Under the pieces are notes generated by a model. That model saw only the letters and a program-made list of their open reading frames with translations. It did not search any database and had not been told where the DNA came from. This document shows, piece by piece, positions 43,962-52,971 of a stretch of 64,000 bases of DNA. A program made the translations under genes and the position numbers. Source of the stretch: Pseudomonadota bacterium (GTDB lineage Bacteria; Pseudomonadota; Alphaproteobacteria; Sphingomonadales; Sphingomonadaceae); the NCBI GenBank assembly GCA_023423655.1, contig JAFAFE010000006.1:248001-312000 (forward strand), given 5' to 3'. Position 1 is the stretch's first letter. Each line of letters starts with the position of its first letter.

Positions 43962-45338
43962 GTGGCGGCGAACTGGACCCCGACGAGCTGGAGAGAGCAT
44001 GAAGGCCGGCAAATGCCGACCTATCGCGATCCGGCTGCGCTCGAAGCGGCGGAAAATGAATTGCAGAACTACCCGCCGCTGGTGTTTGCAGGGGAAGCGC
44101 GCAACCTTACCGCCGACCTTGCCCAAGTGGTCGAGGGCAAAGGCTTTCTCCTCCAGGGCGGCGACTGTGCCGAAAGCTTTGCCGAGTTTCACCCGAACAA
44201 TATCCGCGACACATTCCGCGTGATTTTGCAAATGGCGGTGGTGCTGACCTATGCGTCAAAGCTTCCCGTGGTCAAAGTCGGGCGCATGGCGGGCCAATTC
44301 GCGAAGCCGCGTTCGGCGGATTTTGAAGAGGTGGGCGGCGTGTCGCTCCCCAGCTATCGCGGCGACATTATCAACGATATTGCGTTTGAAGAAAAAGGGC
44401 GCGAGCCGGACCCGCAACGCATGGTGCGCGCTTACAGTCAAGCGGCGGCAACGCTCAATCTGCTGCGCGCTTTTTCCAATGGCGGTTATGCGAACCTCCA
44501 CCAGGTCCATGCTTGGACCCATGACTTTATGGGCCGCAGCCCCTGGGCGAAAAAATATAGCGAAATGGCCGACCGTATCGGGGAAGCCTTGTCCTTCATG
44601 GAAGCGTGCGGAATCAATCCCGAAACCGTGCCGCAGATCAAGGCGACGACCTTCTATACCAGCCATGAAGCCTTGCTGCTCCCTTATGAGCAGGCGCTCA
44701 CCCGTCAGGACAGCCTCACCGGCGACTGGTATGATACTTCCGCGCATATGTTGTGGATTGGCGACCGCACCCGCTTTGAAGGCTCGGCGCATATCGAATA
44801 TCTGCGCGGCATCGGCAATCCGATTGGCATGAAGTGCGGCCCCAGCCTTGAGCCGGACGAGTTGCTGCGTATCCTCGATACGCTGAACCCGTCGCGCACC
44901 GCAGGGCGGATGACGCTCATCACCCGCTATGGCCATGACAAGATTGAAGCGGGGCTGCCCAAGCTCGTCCGCGCGGTCAAGGCCGAAGGGCATCCGGTGG
45001 TGTGGTCATGCGACCCGATGCACGGCAATGTCATCAAGGCGGCAAGCGGCTACAAGACGCGTCCGTTCGAACGTATCCTTGCCGAAGTGCGCGGCTTCTT
45101 CGCGGTGCATCGCGCAGAAGGCACGTTTGCGGGCGGCATCCATGCCGAAATGACCGGACAGAATGTGACGGAATGCACGGGCGGCGCGATTGCGATCACC
45201 GATGAAGGCCTGTCCGACCGTTACCACACCCATTGCGACCCGCGCTTGAACGCAGCGCAAAGTCTGGAACTCGCTTTCCTGTTGGCTGAAATGCTCAATC
45301 AGGAAATGGCCGACCGCGGCAAGCGCGAAGCGGCCTGA
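43962..45338 (+). CDS. Class II 3-deoxy-7-phosphoheptulonate synthase
   Basis: First step of the shikimate pathway, joining PEP and erythrose-4-phosphate. The 458-residue protein is the plant-like class II type: LQGGDCAESFAEF near the N-terminus, TRYGHDKI, WSCDPMHGN and GGIHAEMTGQNVTEC late. The start is GTG with AAGGAG 9 bases upstream; the next in-frame ATG is about 22 codons in and would cut conserved sequence. With aroQ in this window, two shikimate genes are present but far apart. Confidence 0.95.
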   Translation: MAANWTPTSWREHEGRQMPTYRDPAALEAAENELQNYPPLVFAGEARNLTADLAQVVEGKGFLLQGGDCAESFAEFHPNNIRDTFRVILQMAVVLTYASKLPVVKVGRMAGQFAKPRSADFEEVGGVSLPSYRGDIINDIAFEEKGREPDPQRMVRAYSQAAATLNLLRAFSNGGYANLHQVHAWTHDFMGRSPWAKKYSEMADRIGEALSFMEACGINPETVPQIKATTFYTSHEALLLPYEQALTRQDSLTGDWYDTSAHMLWIGDRTRFEGSAHIEYLRGIGNPIGMKCGPSLEPDELLRILDTLNPSRTAGRMTLITRYGHDKIEAGLPKLVRAVKAEGHPVVWSCDPMHGNVIKAASGYKTRPFERILAEVRGFFAVHRAEGTFAGGIHAEMTGQNVTECTGGAIAITDEGLSDRYHTHCDPRLNAAQSLELAFLLAEMLNQEMADRGKREAA

Positions 45339-45350
45339 GGCTGGCTCAAT

Positions 45351-46289
45351 ATGCACTCGTCAAAGCTGACTGTTTATGCAGCCTTGGCGGGAAATCTGGC
45401 CGTCGCTTGCACCAAGCTTGCGGCGGCCATCATTACCGGCAGCTCGGCGATGTTCAGCGAGGCGGTCCACTCGCTCGTCGATACCGGTAACGAGGCGCTG
45501 TTGCTGTTCGGATACCGGCAGGCCGAGCGACGCCCCAATCTGGTCCATCCGTTCGGCTATGGCCGCGAGCTTTATTTCTGGAGCTTCATCGTCGCGCTGG
45601 CGCTGTTCGGCCTCGGCGCGGGCGTGTCGCTCTATCAGGGCATCCACCACATCATCAATCCCGAACCCGTGCGGCAGGTGATGGTGAGCTATGTCGTCCT
45701 TGGCCTCTCCTTCCTGTTTGAAGGCGCGTCTTGGTGGGTCGCGTGGCGCGGGTTTGAAAAAGCGCGCGGGACGACGCCCTTCTGGCAAGCCTTCCGCCAG
45801 AGCAAAGACCCGCCCGCCTTCATGGTATTGTTCGAAGACAGCGCCGCGCTTATCGGCATTTTGCTCGCCGCCGCCGGGATTTTCATTGCCGATACATTCG
45901 ATATGCCGGTGTTTGACGGCATCGCGTCGGTGATGATCGGGCTGGTGCTGGCGATTACCGCAGGGCTGCTCGCGGTCGAAAGCAAAAGCCTCCTCATCGG
46001 CGAACGCGCGCCGCCGGATCTTGTCGCGGCGGTCCAGCGCATCGCGGAGGGGGCGCCCGGCGTCATCCGCGCCAACAGCGCCCTCACCGCCCAGCTTTCT
46101 CCCAACCAGTCCACCGTCGGCCTCAACATCGAATTTGACGACGACCTGACCACCCCGCAAATCGAGGCGATTGTCGAGGACATCGAAAATAAAGTCCGCG
46201 CCGCGCATCCGGAGGTGGTTGCGCTGTTCGTGAAACCGCAAACCCATGAGCGGTTCGAGACGTTGGTGAAGCACCGGTTTGGGGAATAA
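45351..46289 (+). CDS. Cation diffusion facilitator family transporter
   Basis: A 312-residue metal exporter of the CDF family. Six helices span about 10-205. Metal-site segments HSLVDTGNEALLL (helix 2) and EDSAALIGILLAA (helix 5) are visible; the second site is E-D rather than the H-D of zinc-selective members, so the metal may differ. A cytoplasmic C-terminal domain (about 215-312) follows. It starts 12 bases after the DAHP synthase stop, probably one transcript. Confidence 0.9.
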   Translation: MHSSKLTVYAALAGNLAVACTKLAAAIITGSSAMFSEAVHSLVDTGNEALLLFGYRQAERRPNLVHPFGYGRELYFWSFIVALALFGLGAGVSLYQGIHHIINPEPVRQVMVSYVVLGLSFLFEGASWWVAWRGFEKARGTTPFWQAFRQSKDPPAFMVLFEDSAALIGILLAAAGIFIADTFDMPVFDGIASVMIGLVLAITAGLLAVESKSLLIGERAPPDLVAAVQRIAEGAPGVIRANSALTAQLSPNQSTVGLNIEFDDDLTTPQIEAIVEDIENKVRAAHPEVVALFVKPQTHERFETLVKHRFGE

Positions 46290-46331
46290 ACCTTCTCAGC
46301 TCCCGTTTACTGGGCCGGGGGTGACATAAAT

Positions 46332-46468
46332 CTCCCCTCCCGCCTGCGGGAGGGGCTGGGGGTGGGTCTGTCAATGGAAGAACAGCCTACACCTCTGCCC
46401 ACCCCACGCGCCTAAATTCGCTTGCGCTCATTAAGGCTTCATTGCCCCTCCCGTAAACGGGAGGGGAT
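46332..46468. repeat. Family D palindromic repeat (copy 4, CGCCTGCGGG type)
   Basis: Outer hairpins CTCCCGCCTGCGGGAGGG and CCCTCCCGTAAACGGGAGGG, inner GGGGGTGGGTCTGTC / CCCACCCCACG. It is the intergenic element most like those inside the nucleotidyltransferase gene. It lies between two convergent genes. Confidence 0.9.
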
Positions 46469-46488
46469 ATTTAAGGCCCTTCCCTCGC

Positions 46489-46896
46489 TCACTCCCCCGC
46501 CATATCCAGTATCGCGGCCCATTCGGCGTCACTCACCGGCACCACCGACAGCCTGCCTTGGCGCAACATCACAAAATCCTTAAGCCGTTCATCGGCTTTC
46601 ATCTGTTGCAAGGTCACGGGCTGTTTCAATTTCCGCTTGGGCTTGACCTTCACCGTCCACCATTTGCCGTCCCCGGACGTAGGGTCGCGGAACGGTTCGC
46701 TGGAAACCTCCATAATCCCGACCGCCTCCAAGCCCTGTCGGCTATGATAGAATAACACCTCGTCACCGGGCTGCATTTCGGACAGGTTCTTGGATGCGCT
46801 ATGGTTGCGCACGCCTTCCCACATATCTTCACCCTTGGCGACCAGATGGTCCCAGCCATAACAATCCGGTTCGCTTTTCATCAGCCAGTGCCGCAT
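46489..46896 (-). CDS. EVE-domain (thymocyte nuclear protein-like) protein
   Basis: A 135-residue EVE-domain protein; the fold binds modified bases. MRHWLMKSEPDCYGWDHL and WEGVRNHSASKNL are family hallmarks, and GDEVLFYHS and GIMEVSSEPFRDPT follow in order. AAAGGAAA is 7 bases before the ATG. The partner substrate is unknown; in other bacteria EVE proteins are linked to recognition of modified DNA or RNA. Confidence 0.92.
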   Translation of the reverse strand: MRHWLMKSEPDCYGWDHLVAKGEDMWEGVRNHSASKNLSEMQPGDEVLFYHSRQGLEAVGIMEVSSEPFRDPTSGDGKWWTVKVKPKRKLKQPVTLQQMKADERLKDFVMLRQGRLSVVPVSDAEWAAILDMAGE

Positions 46897-47016
46897 CGCC
46901 CGTTTCCTTTCGTCTTTGATCTTTATCATTTACCCTACCCCCTTTGTTGGCAAGGGGCTAATGCTGGCCATATGGACAGAGTCGTTACAAGACGGCCCGC
47001 TCGACAGGATATGATG

Positions 47017-47943
47017 ATGAACGCAGTTGCTTTGATTTCGATGGCGCAGGATGAAGCCGCATTTGCCAAGGCTTTCGGGGAAAGTTTTGAACGTTATGGC
47101 TTTGCGATGGTCAAGGACCATGGTCTTGACGCCGATCTGGTCGCCCGCGCCTGGACGGCTGCGCAGGAATTTTTTGCGCAAGGCACCGACGCCAAGATGC
47201 GTTATGATGCGCGCGCAATCGGCGGCGCGCGGGGCTATACGCCTTATGGCACCGAAATTGCCAAGGATGCCAAATATGTCGACCAGAAGGAATTCTGGCA
47301 TGTCGGCCGCGATTTGCCGGAGGACCATCCGTTAAAGCCGTCGACGCCCGGCAATATCTGGCCCGATTATCCGGAAGATTTCCGCGCGGTGTTTGAAACC
47401 CTTTATGCGCAATTTGACCGGACCGGCGCGAAATTGCTGCGCGCCATTGCCATTTATCTGGGCCTTGATCCGGAATTTTTCGAACGCTCTTCGCGCGAAG
47501 GCAATAGCGTGCTGCGCCTCCTCCATTATCCGCCGGTCGATGAAAATGCGCCGGGCATCCGCGCCGAAGCCCATGGCGACATCAACCTCATCACCATGCT
47601 GTTGGGAGCAGAAGAAGCGGGCCTCGAAATTATCGACAAGAGCGGCGAATGGCTCCCCGTATCGCCGCCGCCGGGCGGGCTTGCGGTCAATGTCGGAGAT
47701 ATGCTGGAGCGGCTCACCAATAACCGCTTGCCCTCGACCATCCACCGCGTGCGCAATCCGGATGAAGGCCGCAAAGGCCATGCGCGCTATTCGATGCCCT
47801 TCTTCATGCATTTGCCCAGCGATTTTCCGATTGAAACGCTGGAAAGCTGTGTGGATGCGGACCATCCGGACCTCTATCCCGAACCTTTGCTGGCGGATGA
47901 TTTCCTGCAACAGCGGCTTAAGGAGATCGGGTTGAAGAAATAG
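47017..47943 (+). CDS. Isopenicillin N synthase-like 2OG-Fe(II) oxygenase
   Basis: A 308-residue non-haem iron oxygenase. The DIOX_N region (AFAKAFGESFERYGFAMVKDHG) starts the protein; iron ligands are in EAHGDINLITMLLG (H-x-D) and STIHRVRNP, and the 2-oxoglutarate-binding Arg in HARYSMPFF. The start is one of three consecutive ATGs; the third has the best spacing (7 bases) from AGGA. It is not in a beta-lactam cluster, so the substrate is unknown. Confidence 0.9.
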   Translation: MNAVALISMAQDEAAFAKAFGESFERYGFAMVKDHGLDADLVARAWTAAQEFFAQGTDAKMRYDARAIGGARGYTPYGTEIAKDAKYVDQKEFWHVGRDLPEDHPLKPSTPGNIWPDYPEDFRAVFETLYAQFDRTGAKLLRAIAIYLGLDPEFFERSSREGNSVLRLLHYPPVDENAPGIRAEAHGDINLITMLLGAEEAGLEIIDKSGEWLPVSPPPGGLAVNVGDMLERLTNNRLPSTIHRVRNPDEGRKGHARYSMPFFMHLPSDFPIETLESCVDADHPDLYPEPLLADDFLQQRLKEIGLKK

Positions 47944-47973
47944 GGGGCGTAACGCACCCGTTCCTTTTCCCAT

Positions 47974-48099
47974 CGTCATTCCCGCGAAAGCGGGAATCCA
48001 TCTCCGGACCTTTAAATTTCAAGTTCGGGAGATGGATGCCCGATCAAGTCGGGCATGACGAGGGGTAAAAATATACGCCCCGCTTTCGCGGGCATGACG
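47974..48099. repeat. Family B palindromic repeat (copy 1) plus half copy
   Basis: Arms CGTCATTCCCGCGAAAGCGG / CCCGATCAAGTCGGGCATGACG with inner AATCCATCTCCGGACC / TTCGGGAGATGGATGC. A right half copy (CCCGCTTTCGCGGGCATGACG region near 48078) is added directly after. It lies between two genes convergent at this gap. Confidence 0.88.
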
Positions 48100-48111
48100 A
48101 AGGGTAAATAA

Positions 48112-48873
48112 TCACCGCTCCATAAACAAAAAGTCGCGGCGGAACGCGGTCAGATGCGCGCCGCCGTCGACGAATATTGTCTGCCCGCTGGTCGCCTCCG
48201 CCCCCGCCAGATAAGCCACCGCATCGGCAATCTGCTCCGGCGTCGGCAGTAGGCCCAACGGCATATCGCTCGCCAGCCGCTCCATCTGCCCTGCGGTGAA
48301 ATCTTCCGTCGGCAAGGTCATGCCGGGCGCCACCGCATTGACCCGCGCCTTGGCCCCGAACGCGACCGCCAGCGTGCGCGTGGCTTGCCACAAGGCTTGT
48401 TTGGACAGTGTATAGGCCGTCTGGTCGGCGGGCGGGTTCATCACGCGCTGGTCGAGGATATGGACGATGGCCGGAATTTGGCGGTCCCCCGCCGCTTCCA
48501 CCACAGCCTTGGCGAGCATCACCGGTGCGGCGCAATTAACCTGATAATGGAGCGCGAGGCTCTCCGCGGTCAGCGTCTCCCACCCGCCTTGCCCGAACAG
48601 CGAGGCATTATTGACAAGCACATCCGGCGCGCGGCCAAAATGCGCGGCGACGTTCGGCACCAAGGCCGCCACATCCGCCGCATCGGCCAGATCGGCGGTA
48701 AAAATTTGAGCCGCAACGCCGGTTTCGGCCAAAGCCTGCGCTAACGCCGCATCGGGCGCGCCCTCGCTGCGTCCGTGCAGCGCAAGCCTATATCCCTCTC
48801 GCGCCAGACGGGCGGCAATCGTGGCACCGACACGGTGCAAGCCCCCCGTCACCAGCGCGACTTTGCCGCTCAT
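48112..48873 (-). CDS. SDR oxidoreductase, pteridine-reductase (FolM) type
   Basis: A 253-residue SDR. The nucleotide motif TGGLHRVGATIA and NNASLF are of the pteridine-reductase subgroup, with catalytic Tyr-Lys in YTLSKQALW and the ending AFRRDF. Its start overlaps the folB stop by four bases, so it likely acts in folate or tetrahydromonapterin metabolism, reducing dihydropteridines. The E. coli folM product works the same way, but this exact substrate is inferred from the neighbour. Confidence 0.87.
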   Translation of the reverse strand: MSGKVALVTGGLHRVGATIAARLAREGYRLALHGRSEGAPDAALAQALAETGVAAQIFTADLADAADVAALVPNVAAHFGRAPDVLVNNASLFGQGGWETLTAESLALHYQVNCAAPVMLAKAVVEAAGDRQIPAIVHILDQRVMNPPADQTAYTLSKQALWQATRTLAVAFGAKARVNAVAPGMTLPTEDFTAGQMERLASDMPLGLLPTPEQIADAVAYLAGAEATSGQTIFVDGGAHLTAFRRDFLFMER

Positions 48874-49241
48874 TGGCGCACTCTTTTCATCGTGATGCCG
48901 ATCGACTCGCCCGCTTCGGCAATCGCCAGTTTGACGATCTTGACCTCGACCGACAGCACCTTGTCATCCTGAAGCAATATCGTTCCGATAATATGGTCGG
49001 CGACCGCTTCGATCAGCGTGAAATGCACATCTTTGGGGATGGCATCGGTCGCGGCGTGTTTGAGGTGCATATAATTTTTCGACGCGCTGAGCGGAGTCGC
49101 GGGATCATAATGGTCCGCCATTTTCATTTCGGCGCGGATCGAGATGCGCAACGGCTGCGGCAAGTGGGTTTCTTCCGAATAAATGCCGGTCAGCACATCC
49201 ACTTCAACATCGCTGACTTCCAGAAACAGACTGTCTTGCAT
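48870..49241 (-). CDS. folB: Dihydroneopterin aldolase
   Basis: Cleaves 7,8-dihydroneopterin in folate synthesis. The 123-residue protein has LEVSDVEVDVLTGIYSEE at the start and the catalytic tail region (HFTLIEAVADHII; VKIVKLAIAEAGESIG). The ATG choice gives the normal FolB length; a much longer open frame upstream crosses the divergent GNAT gene and repeats and is not coding. The adjacent SDR gene supports a pterin pathway. Confidence 0.92.
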   Translation of the reverse strand: MQDSLFLEVSDVEVDVLTGIYSEETHLPQPLRISIRAEMKMADHYDPATPLSASKNYMHLKHAATDAIPKDVHFTLIEAVADHIIGTILLQDDKVLSVEVKIVKLAIAEAGESIGITMKRVRQ

Positions 49242-49343
49242 CCTAGACCCCAAAAAACTCGACAAAACGCCGCAGCGCCCATAATGCGCGGCCCTTAAAC
49301 CAAGCGACCCCAAAGGCCAACCATAAAGGATTTCCCCGCAGCG

Positions 49344-49880
49344 ATGAAGCCAGAGCCCGTAGAGCCAGAGGCCGTCACCATGGTTCCGCTCAGCCGGATT
49401 GCCCCGCACGCGGTCGAAACGCTGCTCGATGCGGCTTTCGGGACGGACCGGCACGGGCGCACAGCTTATAAATTGCGGGCCGGGACCGAGGCGATTGCGG
49501 GGTTGAGCTTTGCGATGGTCAGCGAGGATGGCACGTTGCTTGGCACGATCCAATGCTGGCCGTGCGGGCTGTTTGACGGGCAAGGCGCGCTGGTGCAGCC
49601 GCTTATACTGGTCGGCCCCGTCGCGGTTGCGCCCGATGTGCAGAGCAAGGGCATCGGCAAAGCGCTGATGGACGCAACGCTTGAAGCCGCCAAAACCCAA
49701 GCAGATGGCCCGCTGATGATGATCGGCGATCCCGATTATTATCACCGCTTTTTCGGGTTCAGCGCGGAAGAAACCGGCGCGTGGGAAGTGCCGGGTCCGG
49801 TCGAACGCCACCGCTTGCTGGCCAAGGCCGTGCGCGGTGAAGCGATTGCGCGGGAGGGGGTGTTGGGGCCGCGGATTTAG
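49344..49880 (+). CDS. GNAT-family N-acetyltransferase (YhbS type)
   Basis: A 178-residue acyltransferase. The acetyl-CoA-binding motif is VAVAPDVQSKGIGKALMDATL, and the downstream MMIGDPDYYHRFFGF is typical of the YhbS/predicted-acetyltransferase subgroup. It is divergent from folB. Substrate unknown. Confidence 0.9.
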   Translation: MKPEPVEPEAVTMVPLSRIAPHAVETLLDAAFGTDRHGRTAYKLRAGTEAIAGLSFAMVSEDGTLLGTIQCWPCGLFDGQGALVQPLILVGPVAVAPDVQSKGIGKALMDATLEAAKTQADGPLMMIGDPDYYHRFFGFSAEETGAWEVPGPVERHRLLAKAVRGEAIAREGVLGPRI

Positions 49881-49917
49881 GTCATATTCCGCGATCTTCA
49901 GACTGGCCCCCTCCATC

Positions 49918-50082
49918 CCGCTAGTGCTGAGCCTGTCCCCGTCCAACCCGCTAGTGCTGAGCCTGATCCCCTCCATACCGTTAGCCCTGAGCCTGTCGAA
50001 GGGCGGGTATAAAGCGAGCGCAAGGCCGATGGACGCCGTTGACCTACGGTCGCCTTCGGCCCCGACAAGCTCAGGGCTAGCG
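49918..50082. repeat. Family C palindromic repeat (copy 2), left arm triplicated
   Basis: CCCGCTAGTGCTGAGCCTG occurs twice, then CCGTTAGCCCTGAGCCTGTC, each about 30 bases apart with CCCCxTCCA spacers. One right arm, CGACAAGCTCAGGGCTAGCGG, closes the palindrome at the far end. Confidence 0.85.
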
Positions 50083-50100
50083 GTGAAACGTAAAAGCAAA

Positions 50101-50162
50101 GCAATCCAGTGTTGCGTAACGCTGCTCTGGATTGCCGCGTCGCTTCGCTCCTCGCAATGACG
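50101..50162. repeat. Family A palindromic repeat (copy 3, left arm missing)
   Basis: GCAATCCAGTGTTGCG / CTCTGGATTGC pair and the right outer arm CTCGCAATGACGG are present; the left outer CGTCATTGCGAG is replaced by the preceding family C element, showing that repeats insert next to or into each other. Confidence 0.85.
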
Positions 50163-50520
50163 GATGGAAACAGTTTGATCCGGACAACCGCTCTTCCGCA
50201 ATTCCGCAGATTTCCGCCATTTCCAACATAATTTATATTTTTGGCAGAATTCCGCCAAAAACACCTCCTTAACTTCGCAAAGTTCAGGCAAAAGGGCAAA
50301 TTTTCTCCTACAGCTTTTGGCACCAAAACGGAGCGGTCAAAATCCGACCTGTTGCCTGCCACAATCATCCGCCTCTCCTCGTCCAACCGCATTATCACCA
50401 GCCAAGCCCATCAGCGATTTTCCTACCCGTCAAGCGTCTATCGTTCGTCGGGCGGACGCATAAAAGAAACGCGCCCGCCCCCTTCCCTTATGCGCAGAGC
50501 CTGCCTATCGTCGCGCGCTT

Positions 50521-51123
50521 ATGGCCGAACCGATCCAGCCCCCGCCGCCTGATCTTGCAACCGCATCGCTTGCCGACATTGCGCAGGCGGTGGCGGATAA
50601 GCGTTTGCCGCCGGTGGAGAAATGGAATCCCGAACGCTGCGGCGATAGCGATATGCGGATCGCGCGCGACGGGACATGGTTTTACCAGGGATCACCGATT
50701 GGCCGCGCGGCGATGGTGCGGCTATTTTCTACCGTGCTGCGGCGCGAAGGCGATGGCGGCTATGTGCTGGTGACGCCGGTGGAAAAGCTCGACATCATCG
50801 TCGAAGATGCCCCGTTTGTTGCGGTCGAATTGAAGAGCGAGGGCGAAGGGCCTGCGCGCCGCCTAGCCTTCCGGCTCAACACCGATGAGGTGGTGGTGGC
50901 CGGCCCCGATCATCCGCTGCGCTTTTCCGAAGGCGCGGCCCCCGAAAATACAGATGGCCCGCGTCCCTATCTCCATGTGCGCGGGGAAATCGGCAAGGGG
51001 TTGGAGGCGCTCATCGCGCGCCCGCTTTATTATGAACTCGCCGAAATGGCGATCGGCGATGGCGAAGAACCGCTGTCGGTGTGGAGCGATGGCGCGCGTT
51101 TTCCCTTGGTTCCGGCGGCATGA
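50521..51123 (+). CDS. DUF1285 family protein
   Basis: A 200-residue cytoplasmic protein of the DUF1285 family; the core is KWNPERCGDSDMRIARDGTWFYQGSPI and the later FAVHLRGE-like YLHVRGEIGKGLEALI. It is the first of three genes joined by ATGA overlaps with a Nudix hydrolase and the CCA-adding enzyme, an arrangement conserved in many alphaproteobacteria. Function unknown, but the coupling links it to nucleotide or tRNA maintenance. Confidence 0.93.
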   Translation: MAEPIQPPPPDLATASLADIAQAVADKRLPPVEKWNPERCGDSDMRIARDGTWFYQGSPIGRAAMVRLFSTVLRREGDGGYVLVTPVEKLDIIVEDAPFVAVELKSEGEGPARRLAFRLNTDEVVVAGPDHPLRFSEGAAPENTDGPRPYLHVRGEIGKGLEALIARPLYYELAEMAIGDGEEPLSVWSDGARFPLVPAA

Positions 51124-51752
51124 CCGCACCGCTTGTCGACCGGTTGGCCGCCTTGCTGGCCGACCCTGCTCCGCCCGACATGCGTGATGCCGATGAAGGC
51201 GTGACGCCCGACCTGTTCGACCATGACCCGCGCGAGGCCGCTGTGCTGGTCGCGTTCGTGGACCGCCCGCGCCCTACCGTGCTCTTGACCCGCCGCACCG
51301 AACATTTGACCAACCATGCAGGCCAAGTCGCCTTCCCCGGCGGGCGCGTCGACCCCGACGATGCCGATATTTACGCCGCCGCCTTGCGCGAAGCCGACGA
51401 GGAAATCGGCCTGCCGCGCCATATCGCAACGCTTGTCGGAACGAGCACGCCCTATCTCACCGGGACCGGTTTCCATGTCGTGCCGGTCGTCGGCGTCATC
51501 CCCCCCGACCTCCCGCTGGTGCCGCAAGAAGCCGAGGTTGCGACCATCTTCGAAGTCGCCGCCGATATATTGTTCGACCCCGCCAATCACAGCCGCAAGA
51601 CGATTGAATGGAAGGGCCGGATGCGCTGCTTTTACGAAATTGCGGGGAGCGAGGAATATATTTGGGGCGCGACCGCGGGCATGATTGTGTCTTTGGGGGC
51701 AAAATTGGGGCTTGCCGACAATCCTTCCTTGTTGAACAGCATGGCCGCATGA
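51120..51752 (+). CDS. Nudix hydrolase, CoA pyrophosphatase type
   Basis: A 210-residue Nudix protein. The Nudix box is GGRVDPDDADIYAAALREAD...EIGL, preceded by the CoA-pyrophosphatase signature TRRTEHLTNHAGQVAFPGG. It likely cleaves coenzyme A or its thioesters at the pyrophosphate. It overlaps the DUF1285 stop and the cca start (ATGA at both ends). Confidence 0.93.
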   Translation: MTAPLVDRLAALLADPAPPDMRDADEGVTPDLFDHDPREAAVLVAFVDRPRPTVLLTRRTEHLTNHAGQVAFPGGRVDPDDADIYAAALREADEEIGLPRHIATLVGTSTPYLTGTGFHVVPVVGVIPPDLPLVPQEAEVATIFEVAADILFDPANHSRKTIEWKGRMRCFYEIAGSEEYIWGATAGMIVSLGAKLGLADNPSLLNSMAA

Positions 51753-52951
51753 AACTTCCCGCTTCTACCGCCTTTGACGCCGCCTCTTTCCGCACGCTTG
51801 CCGAAGCGTTGGGCGCGGGCGAAGGCCGGGTGCGCATCGTCGGCGGGGCGGTGCGCGATACGTTGATGGGGATAAGGAGCGAGGATGTCGATCTCGCAAC
51901 ACAGCTCCTGCCTGAAGAGGTCACGCGCCGCGCCGAAGCTTTGGGAGCAAAAGTCATCCCGACCGGCATCGCGCACGGCACCGTCACCATCGTCTATCGC
52001 GACCATATCTATGAGGTCACGACCTTGCGCCGCGATGTGTCGACCGACGGCAGGCGCGCGACCGTCGCCTTTTCGGACGATTGGAAGGAAGATGCGAGCC
52101 GCCGCGATTTCACGATCAACGCGCTTTATGCCGACCCGCTGACCGGCGAGATTTTCGATTATTTTGGTGGCCTTGCCGATCTGGAAGCGCGGCGGGTGCG
52201 GTTTATCGGCGAACCGCAGCAGCGCATTGCCGAGGATTATTTACGCATCCTGCGCTATTTCCGCTTCCATGCGCGCTTCGGTGAAGGACCGCTTGATACG
52301 GCGGCTTATGAAGCCGTGTCCCGCGATGCTGACCGGATGATGGGCCTGTCGCGCGAACGGGTGGCGGATGAGTTGCTGAAACTGCTCGCCCTCCCCGATC
52401 CGGTGCCGACTTTGACCTTGATGGATGAAGGCCGCATCTGGCGCGCGGTCCTCCCCGAAGCCGATAGCAAGAGCGTTGCGCGGGTCGCCAAGCTGGTCGC
52501 GAATGAACAGGCGATGGGTGTCGAGGCCGATGCGGTGCGGCGCTTGATTGCGTTTCTGCCGGAGGATGCGGACGTTGCGCGGGGGATAGCGTCCAAGCTT
52601 AAATTATCGAACATCATCCGCAAGCGTATTGTCAAGGTGCGCGGGGCCGGGGGTGATATGCTTACGCGTCATCCCCGCGCCGCCGCCCATGCGCTCGGCA
52701 TCGAAGGCGCGCGCGATTTATGGCTGATCGAGGGCGAAGGCGCGGCGCTGGAGCAGGCGATGGCGGATTTGACCGGTTGGACGGTGCCGATGCTCCCGAT
52801 AGGCGGCGGCGCAATCGTCGCGCGCGGCATTGCCAAAGGGCCGGAAGTCGCGCGCTTGCTGCAACTGGTCGAAGCGCAATGGGTCGCGGAAGGCTTCCCC
52901 GATGACGCGCGGGTGGAGGCGATTGCCGACGCTGTGGTGGCGGGGGAGTAG
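51749..52951 (+). CDS. cca: CCA tRNA nucleotidyltransferase
   Basis: Adds or repairs the CCA end of tRNAs. The 400-residue class II enzyme shows GGAVRDTLMG, the metal-binding DVDLAT, RRDFTINALYADP and RIAEDYLRILRYFRFHARFG, all diagnostic. It is translationally coupled to the Nudix gene by an ATGA overlap. Length is normal for the family. Confidence 0.96.
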   Translation: MKLPASTAFDAASFRTLAEALGAGEGRVRIVGGAVRDTLMGIRSEDVDLATQLLPEEVTRRAEALGAKVIPTGIAHGTVTIVYRDHIYEVTTLRRDVSTDGRRATVAFSDDWKEDASRRDFTINALYADPLTGEIFDYFGGLADLEARRVRFIGEPQQRIAEDYLRILRYFRFHARFGEGPLDTAAYEAVSRDADRMMGLSRERVADELLKLLALPDPVPTLTLMDEGRIWRAVLPEADSKSVARVAKLVANEQAMGVEADAVRRLIAFLPEDADVARGIASKLKLSNIIRKRIVKVRGAGGDMLTRHPRAAAHALGIEGARDLWLIEGEGAALEQAMADLTGWTVPMLPIGGGAIVARGIAKGPEVARLLQLVEAQWVAEGFPDDARVEAIADAVVAGE

Positions 52952-52971
52952 AGCGCCTAGCTTCTAACACT

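Larger units (their letters stand above)
49881..50520. other. 640-base gap with repeats
   Basis: Holds a family C element with a triplicated left arm and a truncated family A element (listed separately). The last 350 bases are a mixed AT-richer stretch (TAATTTATATTTTTGGCAGA near 50230) with short open frames on both strands that show no conserved protein; I see nothing certain in it apart from the promoter region for the DUF1285 gene. Confidence 0.5.

Noticed and set aside
49918..50010. CRISPR array (regular repeated arms)
   Set aside because: Only three units, spacers are nearly identical to each other, and the units belong to an inverted repeat found elsewhere.
49242..50291. Upstream extension of the folB frame to 473 codons
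   Set aside because: It crosses the divergent GNAT gene and repeats; only the last 123 codons match FolB.
50166..50520. Possible decayed gene on the minus strand
   Set aside because: Short open frames (for example one near 50398) show no domain and break inside repeat DNA.
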